DNA from: Bacteroides ihuae
GTDB lineage: Bacteria; Bacteroidota; Bacteroidia; Bacteroidales; Bacteroidaceae
Direction: 5' to 3'
Assembly (NCBI RefSeq): GCF_900104585.1
Contig: NZ_FNVX01000006.1
Span: 868,001 to 932,000 of the forward strand
DNA length: 64,000 nucleotides
The position numbers were made by a program, and so were the translations under genes. The notes beneath the pieces were generated by a model. The model saw only the letters and a list, made by a program, of their open reading frames with translations. It was not told where the DNA came from and ran no database searches. Below, piece by piece: positions 52,539 to 61,608 of the stretch. Numbering within the stretch: position 1 is the stretch's first letter; every line of letters starts with the position of its first letter.

Positions 52539-53486
52539 ATGAGAAAAGGGACCGGCAGATGGATCATCGCATTAACCGGAGCAATAGCCATCGTGCTGTT
52601 GTTCCGTTGCTTTGCTTTCACCTCCTGCCTCATTCCTTCTTCTGGTATGGAAAACTCTCTATTTCAAGGTGAACGCATCTTGGTAAATAAATGGAGCTAC
52701 GGACTCAGACTTCCGTTCATGTCACTATTCTCTTATCATCGTTGGATGGAGAAATCTGTCAGAAACGGTGAAATCATTGTTTTCAATAACCCTGCCCAAA
52801 TTACCCAACCTGTCATCGATCAAAGAGGCATATATATCAGCCGTTGCATTGGACTTCCCGGCGACACATTGTTAGTAGACTCATTGTTTAATATTGTTTC
52901 GACCGGAAGACAATCTACTCCCGACGAAAAGAGACTCTACGCCTACCCTAGAGAAAAAGAAAGATCGATGGATTCGTTGCTTTCGATCCTTTCCATCGCA
53001 GGAAACCAGTTGATGGGACAGAACAGAGAAGAGAATGTACGCAGTTTTAGCCGCTATGAGTATTACCTATTGGGCCAAGCTGTAAAAGGCAAAAATTGGA
53101 TTTATCCGCTTCCCGAGAAAGAAGGAGCAAGCTTAAAAACACTTCATCCATTCGTTATCCCGGGCAAAGGAAGAGTCGTAAGAGTCTACCCCTGGAACGC
53201 AACGTTACTACGCAATACATTAGTGCTACACGAAGGCAAGCAAGCTGAAGTGAAAAATGACACACTCTATATTAATGGTCGTTCAGTTCAGCATTGCTAT
53301 TTCACCAAAGACTATTATTGGATGGCTTCCAACAATTCAGTGAACTTAGCCGATTCCCGACTGTTCGGACTCGTACCCAAAGATCACATCATCGGTAAAG
53401 CAAGCCTCATTTGGTTCTCCCAAGAAGAAAACGCAGGTCTATTCAAGGGCTATCGATGGAATCGCTTCTTTTCCTCGGTTCACTAA
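52539..53486 (+). CDS. Signal peptidase I-like protein lacking catalytic residues
   Basis: About 315 residues from the Met at 52539, 7 bases after the stop of the first lepB. One N-terminal helix is followed by an S26 fold. Box B reads IPSSGMENSL: aligned to PSGSM, the nucleophile position is Gly36, with Ser one residue early. Box D reads YISRCIGLPGD, with Ser101 instead of the catalytic Lys. Box E reads MASNNSVNLADSRLFG, so GDNRD is lost. Fold-determining residues remain. It is probably an inactive partner or regulator of the neighbouring enzyme rather than decay, since the frame is intact. Confidence 0.85.
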   Translation: MRKGTGRWIIALTGAIAIVLLFRCFAFTSCLIPSSGMENSLFQGERILVNKWSYGLRLPFMSLFSYHRWMEKSVRNGEIIVFNNPAQITQPVIDQRGIYISRCIGLPGDTLLVDSLFNIVSTGRQSTPDEKRLYAYPREKERSMDSLLSILSIAGNQLMGQNREENVRSFSRYEYYLLGQAVKGKNWIYPLPEKEGASLKTLHPFVIPGKGRVVRVYPWNATLLRNTLVLHEGKQAEVKNDTLYINGRSVQHCYFTKDYYWMASNNSVNLADSRLFGLVPKDHIIGKASLIWFSQEENAGLFKGYRWNRFFSSVH

Positions 53487-53543
53487 GTAATCTTTTAGTG
53501 AAGTGTATAACTCTCGTTAGCAAAATAAAAGTTTATAGTATAA

Positions 53544-54173
53544 ATGAAAACCATTTATTTAAGTTCGGCCTATTTGGCCCCCGTAGAATACTACAGCAAG
53601 CTACTTGCCTATGACAATATTTTTATAGAGCAACACGACCACTATATCAAACAAACCTATCGCAACCGTTGCAATATAGCCGGCCCGGAAGGTATACAAT
53701 CTCTCTCTATCCCCACCATCCGACCCGACACGTTGAAATGTGCAATGAAAGACATCCGCATCTCCGACCACGGAAACTGGCAGCATCTGCATTGGAATGC
53801 CATTGAGTCATCCTATAATAGTAGCCCATTCTTTGAATATTACAAAGACGATCTCCATCCATTTTACGAGAAGGAGTATACCTTCTTAGCCGATTTCAAC
53901 GAAGAATTATGTGAGCTAATGTGTAGACTGATAGATATACAACCACAACTAGAACGTACTACAGAATATAAGTCAGAGTTTGCCTTAGATGAACATGACT
54001 TTCGTGAACTCATTCATCCGAAGAAAGACTTCTCCCTCGTAGATTCTGAATTTACAGCCAAACCTTACTATCAAGTATTCGAAGCACGTCACGGCTTTGT
54101 GCCCAACCTCAGCATCATCGACTTGTTATTCAATATGGGACCCGAAAGTTTGTTAGTATTATCAACTTTATGA
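53544..54173 (+). CDS. WbqC family protein
   Basis: 209 residues. The family opening IYLSSAYLAPVEYYSKLLAYD and the following HYIKQTYRNRCNI match the WbqC-like group, found in O-antigen loci and near dapB-lepB in Bacteroides; biochemical function is not established to my knowledge. Distal blocks are HWNAIESSYNSSPFFEYY and FVPNLSIIDLLFNMGP. Likely the last gene of the dapB unit, 57 bases after the second lepB. Confidence 0.88.
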   Translation: MKTIYLSSAYLAPVEYYSKLLAYDNIFIEQHDHYIKQTYRNRCNIAGPEGIQSLSIPTIRPDTLKCAMKDIRISDHGNWQHLHWNAIESSYNSSPFFEYYKDDLHPFYEKEYTFLADFNEELCELMCRLIDIQPQLERTTEYKSEFALDEHDFRELIHPKKDFSLVDSEFTAKPYYQVFEARHGFVPNLSIIDLLFNMGPESLLVLSTL

Positions 54174-54174
54174 T

Positions 54175-54218
54175 TACATTTGCAGATATCAATCGTTTAT
54201 TTAGGAACTGAGGTTCCT
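54175..54218 (+). promoter_or_regulatory. Promoter element and palindrome before the uxu pair
   Basis: TACATTTG at 54175-54182 fits the -7 box, with TTTG at 54149-54152 at a slightly long spacing of 22. AGGAACTGAGGTTCCT (54203-54218) is an inverted repeat with a 4-base loop, just downstream of the predicted start. It could be an operator or leader hairpin controlling the hexuronate genes. Confidence 0.45.
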
Positions 54219-54258
54219 CTAAAATAGGTATAGATATTCACTCTAAAATTTAAATATC

Positions 54259-55071
54259 ATGGCAAATTTATTCAGTGTAAAAAACAAAGTGGTAGTAATC
54301 ACTGGCGGAACAGGTGTTCTAGGAAAAGCTATCGCTACTCATCTGGCAGAAGAAGGTGCTAAAGTAGTCATCATGGGCCGCAAAGCGGAGGTGGGCGAAA
54401 AGATAGTATCCGAAATTAAAGCCGAAGGTGGTGAAGCCATGTTCCTGGTCACAGACGTGTTAAGTCATGATGTGCTCGAGCAAAACCTTGCCGACATCCT
54501 CAATGCCTACGGACGGGTGGATGTTCTGCTCAATGCTGCCGGAGGCAATATGCCGGGAGCTGTGATCGCACCAACAGGAACATTCTTCGACCTCAAGATA
54601 GAAGATTTTCAGAAAGTGGTAGACTTAAACCTGACCGGAACCGTACTGCCCACGCAGATCTTCCTTAAACCGATGGTAGAACAACATTCTGGTTGCATCA
54701 TCAATTTCTCATCCATGGCAGCTTTCCGCCCCATCACCCGTGTAGCCGGATATGCTGCAGCCAAAGCAGGCATCTCCAATTTCACCCGATTCATGGCTAC
54801 AGAAGTAGCAACCAAATTTGGTGAAGGTATCCGTGTAAACGCTATTGCTCCGGGATTCTTCATCACTGAGCAAAATCGCAGCCTACTGACCAACCCGGAC
54901 GGATCATACACCGACCGTGGCAACAGCGTCATTCGCCAAACTCCATTCGGACGCTTCGGACGTCCCGAAGAACTTTGCGGAACCATCCAATATCTCATGA
55001 GTGATGCCGCCGCCTTCGTGACAGGTACCGTAGCTGTGGTTGATGGTGGATTCGAAGCTTTTGCAATGTAA
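54259..55071 (+). CDS. SDR oxidoreductase, probable D-fructuronate/mannonate reductase
   Basis: 270 residues, classical short-chain dehydrogenase. Nucleotide-binding [12 protein letters not shown] near residue 16, catalytic NFSSMAAF (Ser) and YAAAKAG (Tyr, Lys), with NAIAPGFF after them. Directly followed by mannonate dehydratase (13-base gap), so the likely reaction is NADH-dependent reduction of fructuronate to mannonate in glucuronate breakdown, replacing UxuB of enteric bacteria. The substrate is inferred from that neighbour. Confidence 0.88.
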   Translation: MANLFSVKNKVVVITGGTGVLGKAIATHLAEEGAKVVIMGRKAEVGEKIVSEIKAEGGEAMFLVTDVLSHDVLEQNLADILNAYGRVDVLLNAAGGNMPGAVIAPTGTFFDLKIEDFQKVVDLNLTGTVLPTQIFLKPMVEQHSGCIINFSSMAAFRPITRVAGYAAAKAGISNFTRFMATEVATKFGEGIRVNAIAPGFFITEQNRSLLTNPDGSYTDRGNSVIRQTPFGRFGRPEELCGTIQYLMSDAAAFVTGTVAVVDGGFEAFAM

Positions 55072-55084
55072 ATCAATATTAAGA

Positions 55085-56263
55085 ATGAAAACCATGCATT
55101 TAAGCGAACAAACATGGCGCTGGTACGGTCCTAACGACCCCGTCAGCCTATGGGATATCAAACAGGCCGGAGCAACAGGCATTGTCAATGCCCTGCACCA
55201 CATTCCCAACGGTGAAGTGTGGACGGTGGAAGAGATCATGAAACGCAAAGAGCTCATCGAATCCGTAGGCCTCACATGGTCTGTGGTAGAAAGTGTTCCG
55301 GTGCACGAACATATCAAGACTCAAACGGGAGAATTTCAGAGATACATCAACAACTATAAAGAGAGCTTACGCAATCTGGGTGAGTGTGGCATCGACATCG
55401 TGACGTACAATTTCATGCCCGTGCTGGACTGGACACGCACCGATTTGGCTTACGAGCTACCCGATGGCTCTCGTGCACTTCGTTTTGAGCGAGCCGCTTT
55501 CGTGGCATTCGACCTCTTTTTGTTGAAGCGTCCCGGTGCAGAATCTGAGTACAGCGATGTTGAAAAGACTAAAGCGAAAGCTTGTTTTGAACAGATGAGC
55601 GAAGCCGACAAACAACTCCTCGTACGCAATATGATAGCCGGTCTTCCCGGTTCGGAAGAGAGTTTCACACTGACACAGTTCCAGCAAGAATTGGATCGTT
55701 ACGAGAATATCGACGCTGAGAAACTACGTGCCAACCTCATCTACTTCCTTCAACAGATTGCTCCCGTGGCCGACAAAGCAGGCGTGAAATTGGTTATTCA
55801 CCCAGATGATCCTCCTTGCTCTATACTGGGCCTGCCACGCATCATGAGTAGCGCGGCCGACTTCCAAACACTGGTTGAAGCGGTGCCCAATGACTCCAAT
55901 GGGCTCTGCCTATGCACCGGTTCATTAGGAGTAAGCAGTAGCAATGATCTGGAAGCAATGATGAAAACATTTGGCGATCGCATCAATTTTGTCCATTTCC
56001 GAAGCACGCAACGAGATGCCGAAGGTAATTTCTACGAAGCAAACCATTTGGAAGGTGATGTAGACATGTACCATGTAATGAAAGCTTTCCTCGAATTGCA
56101 ACAACGCAGAGGAACATCCATCCCAATGCGTCCCGATCACGGCCATCAGATGGTAGATGATTTGAAGAAGAAAACGAACCCCGGATATTCATGCATCGGT
56201 CGCCTCAGAGGGCTTGCCGAACTCCGCGGATTAGAGATGGGTATTGCTAAGTCTATCTTCTGA
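55085..56263 (+). CDS. uxuA: Mannonate dehydratase
   Basis: About 392 residues from the Met of [15 protein letters not shown]; the frame is open into the preceding gene. TIM-barrel enzyme with family blocks [55 protein letters not shown] and RPDHGHQM, which carry the metal-binding His, Cys, His and Asp. It dehydrates D-mannonate to 2-keto-3-deoxygluconate. A strong terminator follows at 56299-56350, ending a two-gene unit. Confidence 0.96.
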   Translation: MKTMHLSEQTWRWYGPNDPVSLWDIKQAGATGIVNALHHIPNGEVWTVEEIMKRKELIESVGLTWSVVESVPVHEHIKTQTGEFQRYINNYKESLRNLGECGIDIVTYNFMPVLDWTRTDLAYELPDGSRALRFERAAFVAFDLFLLKRPGAESEYSDVEKTKAKACFEQMSEADKQLLVRNMIAGLPGSEESFTLTQFQQELDRYENIDAEKLRANLIYFLQQIAPVADKAGVKLVIHPDDPPCSILGLPRIMSSAADFQTLVEAVPNDSNGLCLCTGSLGVSSSNDLEAMMKTFGDRINFVHFRSTQRDAEGNFYEANHLEGDVDMYHVMKAFLELQQRRGTSIPMRPDHGHQMVDDLKKKTNPGYSCIGRLRGLAELRGLEMGIAKSIF

Positions 56264-56298
56264 AAGTAGAAACAAAGAATAGAAGCTATCCTAAATAG

Positions 56299-56350
56299 AA
56301 ACTCCCTGATTATATTCCAGAAGAAAATTGGAACCATAATCAGGGAGTTT
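56299..56350 (+). terminator. Strong hairpin terminator after uxuA
   Basis: AAACTCCCTGATTAT (56299-56313) pairs perfectly with ATAATCAGGGAGTTT (56336-56350), followed by further T residues; an inner TTCCA/TGGAA pair extends the stem. It can serve both uxuA and, in reverse, the acetyltransferase gene. Confidence 0.9.
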
Positions 56351-56471
56351 TTGTATATTGCAGATAAATCCTCATAATCATAAGAATACGATTCATATCA
56401 ATTGGCACAGACTTTTTCCCTTCGGAGATTTCTACTTCTAATGTCTGCGGAGAATGATAAAAGAACGTTTT

Positions 56472-56975
56472 TTATTTTGGTTGGTTCTCTAAGTTCAGTA
56501 TCCAATGCCCTACATCTCTCCATTCACCAAACTTACGTCCAACTTCCTTCATGTGAGAAGACTGTACGAAGCCAAACTTCTCGTGCAGATGCACGCTACT
56601 CTCATTCGGAATGCAGATTCCGGCAAGCAGCACATGCGTATTTTCTCTGTTCACATGCTCTAATAAGTGCTTATAGAGCGTTGATCCCAAACCTTTGCCC
56701 GTATAATCCTTATCAAGATACACTGTCACCTCCTTCGTAGAGCTGTATGCACAGCGGTTATTCCACTTATGCATATAATAATAGCCTACTACTTTCCCGT
56801 CCAACTCACCCACATAATAGGGCAATCCCGATTCTTGGACATCATTAATACGTTGTTGCATTTCCTGTACTGAAACAGGACTTGTTTCGAAAGTGATTGC
56901 TGTGTGCTCTATGTAGTGATTGTAAATCTCACTCAACACCTTTGCATCTTCCGAAGTTACTTCTCTGATCTTCAC
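56472..56975 (-). CDS. GNAT N-acetyltransferase (phosphinothricin-acetyltransferase-like)
   Basis: 167 residues from the GTG at 56975 (reads MKIREVTSEDAKVLSEIYN), the usual family start. An ATG further up (57047) would lie upstream of the predicted promoter. GNAT features: ITFETSPVS typical of the Pat/Bar group, VVGYYYMHKWNNRCAYSSTKE, EVTVYLDKDYTGKGLGSTLY with the acetyl-CoA pyrophosphate loop, and NESSVHLHEKFGF. It acetylates a small amine, perhaps an amino acid analogue. Confidence 0.85.
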   Translation of the reverse strand: MKIREVTSEDAKVLSEIYNHYIEHTAITFETSPVSVQEMQQRINDVQESGLPYYVGELDGKVVGYYYMHKWNNRCAYSSTKEVTVYLDKDYTGKGLGSTLYKHLLEHVNRENTHVLLAGICIPNESSVHLHEKFGFVQSSHMKEVGRKFGEWRDVGHWILNLENQPK

Positions 56976-57015
56976 ACCTTTTCGTTTTAATTCTGCGTTT
57001 ATACAAATAGTACTA

Positions 57016-57023
57016 CAAAAGTA
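57016..57023 (-). promoter_or_regulatory. -7 promoter element of the GNAT gene
   Basis: Minus-strand TACTTTTG fits TAnnTTTG. Transcription would begin near 57009, downstream of the ATG at 57047, which supports the GTG at 56975 as the start codon. Confidence 0.6.
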
Positions 57024-57047
57024 CAAATATGTCAAAGAAACGAGCAC

Positions 57048-57411
57048 ATTCTAAGACTTTTTTCTCGATAAAGCAGGTATATTATTTCAGAAACATTTAA
57101 ACAAACATCGTCGATTGAAAAAGATTCGCCGAATAATCTTCAATCCGAAAGAACAACTGAAGCTCAAATCATTCGCTCTCTTCAATGAGTTGTTTCAAAA
57201 TGCAATTAAACAACCGCTATTAAGCATTGATTCAATAGATAAAAGACCCATAAAAAACAAATAAGTAAGACAGAAAGCAAAATACCATGTATTAGGTATT
57301 CTTTTTTAGAAGTAAAGCAACTATCTTTGCGCCTACTATTCACATATTTTTTAGTTTAGAAAAGAATATTTGCGAATAAACGATAAAAGAACACCAGTAA
57401 TTAAACCAAAT
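57048..57411. other. Intergenic region upstream of the TonB receptor gene
   Basis: Contains the inverted pair GATTGAAAAAGATT / AATCTTCAATC (57112-57152 region), a 69-codon plus-strand frame without ATG (57055-57264) of uncertain meaning, and TATCTTTG at 57322-57329, a perfect -7 box for the receptor operon. Confidence 0.5.
57322..57329 (+). promoter_or_regulatory. -7 promoter element of the TonB receptor operon
   Basis: TATCTTTG, perfect TAnnTTTG, giving a leader of about 75 bases before the ATG at 57412. No clear -33 box. Confidence 0.55.
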
Positions 57412-60288
57412 ATGAAAAGAAACAGAGTATTCTATCGAAGAAAACTGTTACACGGCCTGCTCAACACAGCATGGGTGGCAGCAGTATGCATCATGGCATT
57501 CCCCCAAGGCCTGCATGCACAGTCGTCGGCCAAGGGGAAACATTCCATATCAGGAACAGTATATGAAGCTGGCACAGGTAAGAAAATACCTTTATCTTAT
57601 GCTAGCATTCTTATTCAGCAGATGGGCACAGGAACTATGTCTGCAGATAACGGAACATTCATGCTCAAAGATTTGCCCGCAGGCAAGGTGAATATCACCG
57701 TACAATCACTAGGTATGGTGAAAATAGACACCACTCTAATCGTCAGCAAAGACATTACCCATCTGGAGTTCTACATGAAGGATGCCAACTTTGCAATTAA
57801 GGAGATAGTAGTAACAGCTACGGCCAACAAAGCGGGACAAGCAACATCCTCCACCATTGCCCGAACAGCTATGGATCATATGCAAGCCACCAGCCTGAGT
57901 GATATTCTACAATTATTACCCGGGGGTGTTAGCAAAAATCAAGATCTGAATTATACATCTCAGATAAACATTCGCACACTTTCTACAGATGGGAGTAATA
58001 TGAATGGACTTGGATCACTCATCGTAAAAGATGGTGTACCACTTTCCAACAACGCTAACATGCAGGTATTAAATCCATCGTTAAACGGAGCCACAGTAGG
58101 TATTGGAGGATTAAGTGGTGCATCCGGAGGGGTGGATTTACGCCCCATTTCATTGGATAATGTAGAGTCGGTAGAGGTAATCAGAGGTATTCCTTCGGTA
58201 CAATATGGAGATTTGACTTCGGGAGCGGTAATTGTTACTTCCAAAGCCGGACGTGAGCCTTATAAGATCAGCTTTAAGACAAATCCGAACATCGTGCAAA
58301 CTTCGGTGAACAAAGGTTACGGGCTGGGAGCCAACAAAGGGAACCTAAATATCAGTGCTGACTATGCATACAACATTAAGCAACCTTCAGAGTCTTACGC
58401 TTATTACCAAAGAGCGACGGCACAAGCACTCTATTCTAATTCATTCTTTAATAAAAAACTACGCTCCAACACCAGTGTAGAATTCACTTTCGGAGAAAAT
58501 AGACGAAAGAAAAACCCCGACGATGAAACTTTACAGCTGGCTGAAAGAGGAAAAGAAGCTGGTGTTAAGTTAAGCACCAACGGGACTTTTAACATGAACT
58601 ATGGCTGGCTGAAAAATATACGATATGCTCTGTCTGCCAACTATTCCTCCAAAAAGAGTCATTACGAAACCGTGCTGGGTGCAGGAAATTACCCCTACTC
58701 CATGACCACCACGGACGGAGCTGTGCTGAGTAACAAACCGGGAGTAGACGTATACGATTCAGAAGGGAACAAAATCACCAATATCCCTGCCGGAGAGGAA
58801 AATCTGTATGCCTACTACACCCCGTCCAGCTATATGACGAAGTATGATATTGACGGAAAAGAGGTCAACACGTTTGCCCAAGTCATCGCTAATCTCGTAA
58901 AGAACACCGAATACCTAAACAACCGCATCTCTCTGGGAGCAAGCTTCAAAAGCGATGGTAATGTGGGAGACGGTAAGACGTTCGATCCATCAGCTCCGCC
59001 CTACCGCATTAATTCGGTCAACAATTCAAGTTCAAGACCCAGATCATACAAAGACATTCCTTTTGTACACCAGCTCAGTGCCTTTGCCGAAGAAAACTTC
59101 TCCTATAGTTTTGGTCAGCACGAACTGAAGTTTCAAGCAGGTGCAAGATATGACAACATACTGGGCTTCAGAGACATCATCACTCCACGTGCCAACCTTT
59201 CCATAGACGTGATACCTTCTTTACTCACCCTACGAGGTGGATACGGCGTTACCGCCAAATCACCCACAGTGCTGTATCTACATCCGGAAGATGCATACTT
59301 TGAATATGTCAACCTCAACACTATGGCTAGCAGTACTGTCCCTGAAGCACAACGCATGCTGGTAACAACTACTCGTGTGTTCGACACTAAAAGCCGAAAC
59401 CTGAAAATTGCAACCAACAAAAAGACGGAAATAGGTTTGGACATTACGCTGAGTCAAAAGATGCGCTTATCCGTAACCGGATTCAAGGAGCGGATGAATA
59501 ATGGTTATTACATGAATGAGGTTTATACACCCGTAACCTATCAAACGTATAAAACAGGCGCATTGCCTACAGATGGAACATCATTCCCCACTTTGATAGC
59601 AGACAAGCAGTATTCGGTACTATCTAATTATTCGTCTGCCAGCAACAACCTGACAATGAATACCGATGGTGTGGAACTGGACTTCAACACGGGACGTATA
59701 GATGCCATTCGTACAGCATTTGTGTTGAGTGGAGCATGGATGCAAAGCGAAACCTATAACAATGGATACACCTATTATTCTTTGTTCGTTACCGATCCGG
59801 CTAAAGCACCGCATATCGGGATGTACGAACCTGGAATGAAAAAAAGATACCAAGAGCGAATATCTACTTCCCTAAGGATGGTACACAACATTCCAAGCCT
59901 GAAGATGGCTGTAACTCTAACCACACAAATGATCTGGAAAGATGCCGATTGGTACAAATTCGGTAACGACTCCGTCCCCGTGAAGTACATCAACAAGAAT
60001 GACGGACAGGTGTACGATTTCGATCCGGCAAATCAAAACAGTAGTGAGTTTGCAAGTATCATGCGCAAAGTAGAAAAGAAAGAGTACATCAAAGAAAGTA
60101 TGCCGCCTTTGTTATGTATGAACCTGAACCTTAGCAAGGAAATAGGAGAATACATGCGTGTCTCTTTCTTTGCCAACAATATGTTCTCTTCGCACCCGCT
60201 CTACGAAGACAAACGATCACCCGGAACATACGAAAGACGGAACAATAACTTGTTCTTTGGTGTAGAATTGCTACTCACACTGAAATAA
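57412..60288 (+). CDS. TonB-dependent outer-membrane receptor
   Basis: About 958 residues from the Met of MKRNRVFYRRKLL; a TTG at 57370 is open but adds no signal character. Signal peptide ending near GLHAQ, an N-terminal carboxypeptidase-regulatory-like domain (HSISGTVYEAGTGKKIPL, GSLGMV-like end), a plug domain (LSDILQLLPGGV, NIRTLSTDG, SVEVIRGIPSVQYGDLTSGAVIV) and a 22-stranded barrel ending in an aromatic strand. It is not a SusC type, as no SusD follows. It imports an unknown ligand with energy from TonB. First gene of a four-gene cluster with DUF4876, a barrel protein and a clan-CD-like protease. Confidence 0.9.
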   Translation: MKRNRVFYRRKLLHGLLNTAWVAAVCIMAFPQGLHAQSSAKGKHSISGTVYEAGTGKKIPLSYASILIQQMGTGTMSADNGTFMLKDLPAGKVNITVQSLGMVKIDTTLIVSKDITHLEFYMKDANFAIKEIVVTATANKAGQATSSTIARTAMDHMQATSLSDILQLLPGGVSKNQDLNYTSQINIRTLSTDGSNMNGLGSLIVKDGVPLSNNANMQVLNPSLNGATVGIGGLSGASGGVDLRPISLDNVESVEVIRGIPSVQYGDLTSGAVIVTSKAGREPYKISFKTNPNIVQTSVNKGYGLGANKGNLNISADYAYNIKQPSESYAYYQRATAQALYSNSFFNKKLRSNTSVEFTFGENRRKKNPDDETLQLAERGKEAGVKLSTNGTFNMNYGWLKNIRYALSANYSSKKSHYETVLGAGNYPYSMTTTDGAVLSNKPGVDVYDSEGNKITNIPAGEENLYAYYTPSSYMTKYDIDGKEVNTFAQVIANLVKNTEYLNNRISLGASFKSDGNVGDGKTFDPSAPPYRINSVNNSSSRPRSYKDIPFVHQLSAFAEENFSYSFGQHELKFQAGARYDNILGFRDIITPRANLSIDVIPSLLTLRGGYGVTAKSPTVLYLHPEDAYFEYVNLNTMASSTVPEAQRMLVTTTRVFDTKSRNLKIATNKKTEIGLDITLSQKMRLSVTGFKERMNNGYYMNEVYTPVTYQTYKTGALPTDGTSFPTLIADKQYSVLSNYSSASNNLTMNTDGVELDFNTGRIDAIRTAFVLSGAWMQSETYNNGYTYYSLFVTDPAKAPHIGMYEPGMKKRYQERISTSLRMVHNIPSLKMAVTLTTQMIWKDADWYKFGNDSVPVKYINKNDGQVYDFDPANQNSSEFASIMRKVEKKEYIKESMPPLLCMNLNLSKEIGEYMRVSFFANNMFSSHPLYEDKRSPGTYERRNNNLFFGVELLLTLK

Positions 60289-60294
60289 ATTAAA

Positions 60295-61575
60295 ATGAAT
60301 ATGAAAAAACTAAATATAATCAACCGAACAGCCGGATTGCTCTTATTATCGGCTGTATTGAACGGATGCAGCGGACAGTTTAGCGATGCTTTTGACGCTA
60401 AAGACATTAAAACGATGACCATAACGATAGAGGCGGATATGAGCATTGAAGGCTTGCCTGCTCCCGAGGAACTGAACGTGACGCTCCAAAATTATACGGA
60501 GAACATTAAGATAACCGGTACAGTAGGAAGTGACGGCACAGTTACCGTATCAGGTATTATTCCGGGTCTATATAACATCAACATCACCGGAAAGACCGAA
60601 GTGGAAGGAGATGCCACCTATTACCTCAACGGAAACGTGGTGAATTATTCCATCGTAAGTAATTCAAAACCACTAAAAATACCGGTTAAAGCGATGGTTG
60701 CCGGTAAATTACTCTTTAAGGAAATATACTACTGTGGATCTAAATACCCTAAGGGAGGGTCTAATGGTTACTTCCGCGACCAATTCTATGAGTTGTACAA
60801 CAATACAGAAAAGGTCATTTATCTCGATAAGATCTATTTCGCCGACCTTGCACCAACTATAGCAACGGCTAAGCTCCCTATGTGGCCCGAAGAAGATGGA
60901 AATAACTATGTATATGCCACCAATATTTGGCAATTTCCCGGCAAAGGAACGGATTATCCGTTAAAGCCAGGTGAGTCATGCGTCATCTCACAGTTTGCCA
61001 CCAACCATAAAGTTGAAAAATATAATCTTAATAGCCCGATGGATTGCTCTTCTTCCGAATTTGAATTTAACTGCCATAATGCCAATTTCCCCGATCAACC
61101 GGCAACAGACATGACTTTTATTTATGCAAATGGAACTGCATCAAATACATTACTCCAATACATGGTTACAATATTTGGAGGTGCATACGTCCTTTTCCAA
61201 GTTCCTGACGGGGTTACGTATGATCCGGTAAAAGATAAGTCGCTGAACACAACAGATTTAGCATCCACATCTACCAAGCTCTATGCCAAAATCCCCATTG
61301 ATTATGTAATAGATGCCGTAGAAGCAGGGCAAAACGAAAGTATGATTGTTGGCAAGCGTGTACCTGGGCTACTTGATTCGGGGATGACGTATGTCGGCCA
61401 AACCTTTATCGGAGTCGGTGTAGCACGTAAAGTGAAAGAAACCCGCGCTAATGGTGATCTGGTATTTGAAGATACTAATAACAGTACGGACGACTTTGAA
61501 CGAGGCCTTGTACCCCAATTCCGTCGTTACAATACAAAGATGCCTTCGTGGAATCATACGTTATTAAAAAAGTAA
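60295..61575 (+). CDS. DUF4876 lipoprotein
   Basis: 426 residues. Lipobox LNGC (Cys near residue 25). The mature N-terminus is a beta-sandwich-like carboxypeptidase-regulatory module (NVTLQNYTENIKITGTVG, VSGIIPGLYNINITG); the DUF4876 region follows with LLFKEIYYCG, YFRDQFYELYNNT and LPMWPEEDG. It is 6 bases after the receptor gene and surface-exposed by analogy, so it probably works with the receptor in ligand capture, in the role SusD plays elsewhere. That role is inference. Confidence 0.85.
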   Translation: MNMKKLNIINRTAGLLLLSAVLNGCSGQFSDAFDAKDIKTMTITIEADMSIEGLPAPEELNVTLQNYTENIKITGTVGSDGTVTVSGIIPGLYNINITGKTEVEGDATYYLNGNVVNYSIVSNSKPLKIPVKAMVAGKLLFKEIYYCGSKYPKGGSNGYFRDQFYELYNNTEKVIYLDKIYFADLAPTIATAKLPMWPEEDGNNYVYATNIWQFPGKGTDYPLKPGESCVISQFATNHKVEKYNLNSPMDCSSSEFEFNCHNANFPDQPATDMTFIYANGTASNTLLQYMVTIFGGAYVLFQVPDGVTYDPVKDKSLNTTDLASTSTKLYAKIPIDYVIDAVEAGQNESMIVGKRVPGLLDSGMTYVGQTFIGVGVARKVKETRANGDLVFEDTNNSTDDFERGLVPQFRRYNTKMPSWNHTLLKK

Positions 61576-61608
61576 GCAAGATTAGAGTTTTAATACAACT
61601 AGAACGTT

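Noticed and set aside
57055..57264. 69-codon frame upstream of the TonB receptor
   Set aside because: No ATG, no family match, and an overlapping alternative frame of similar length; may be a gene remnant but cannot be supported.
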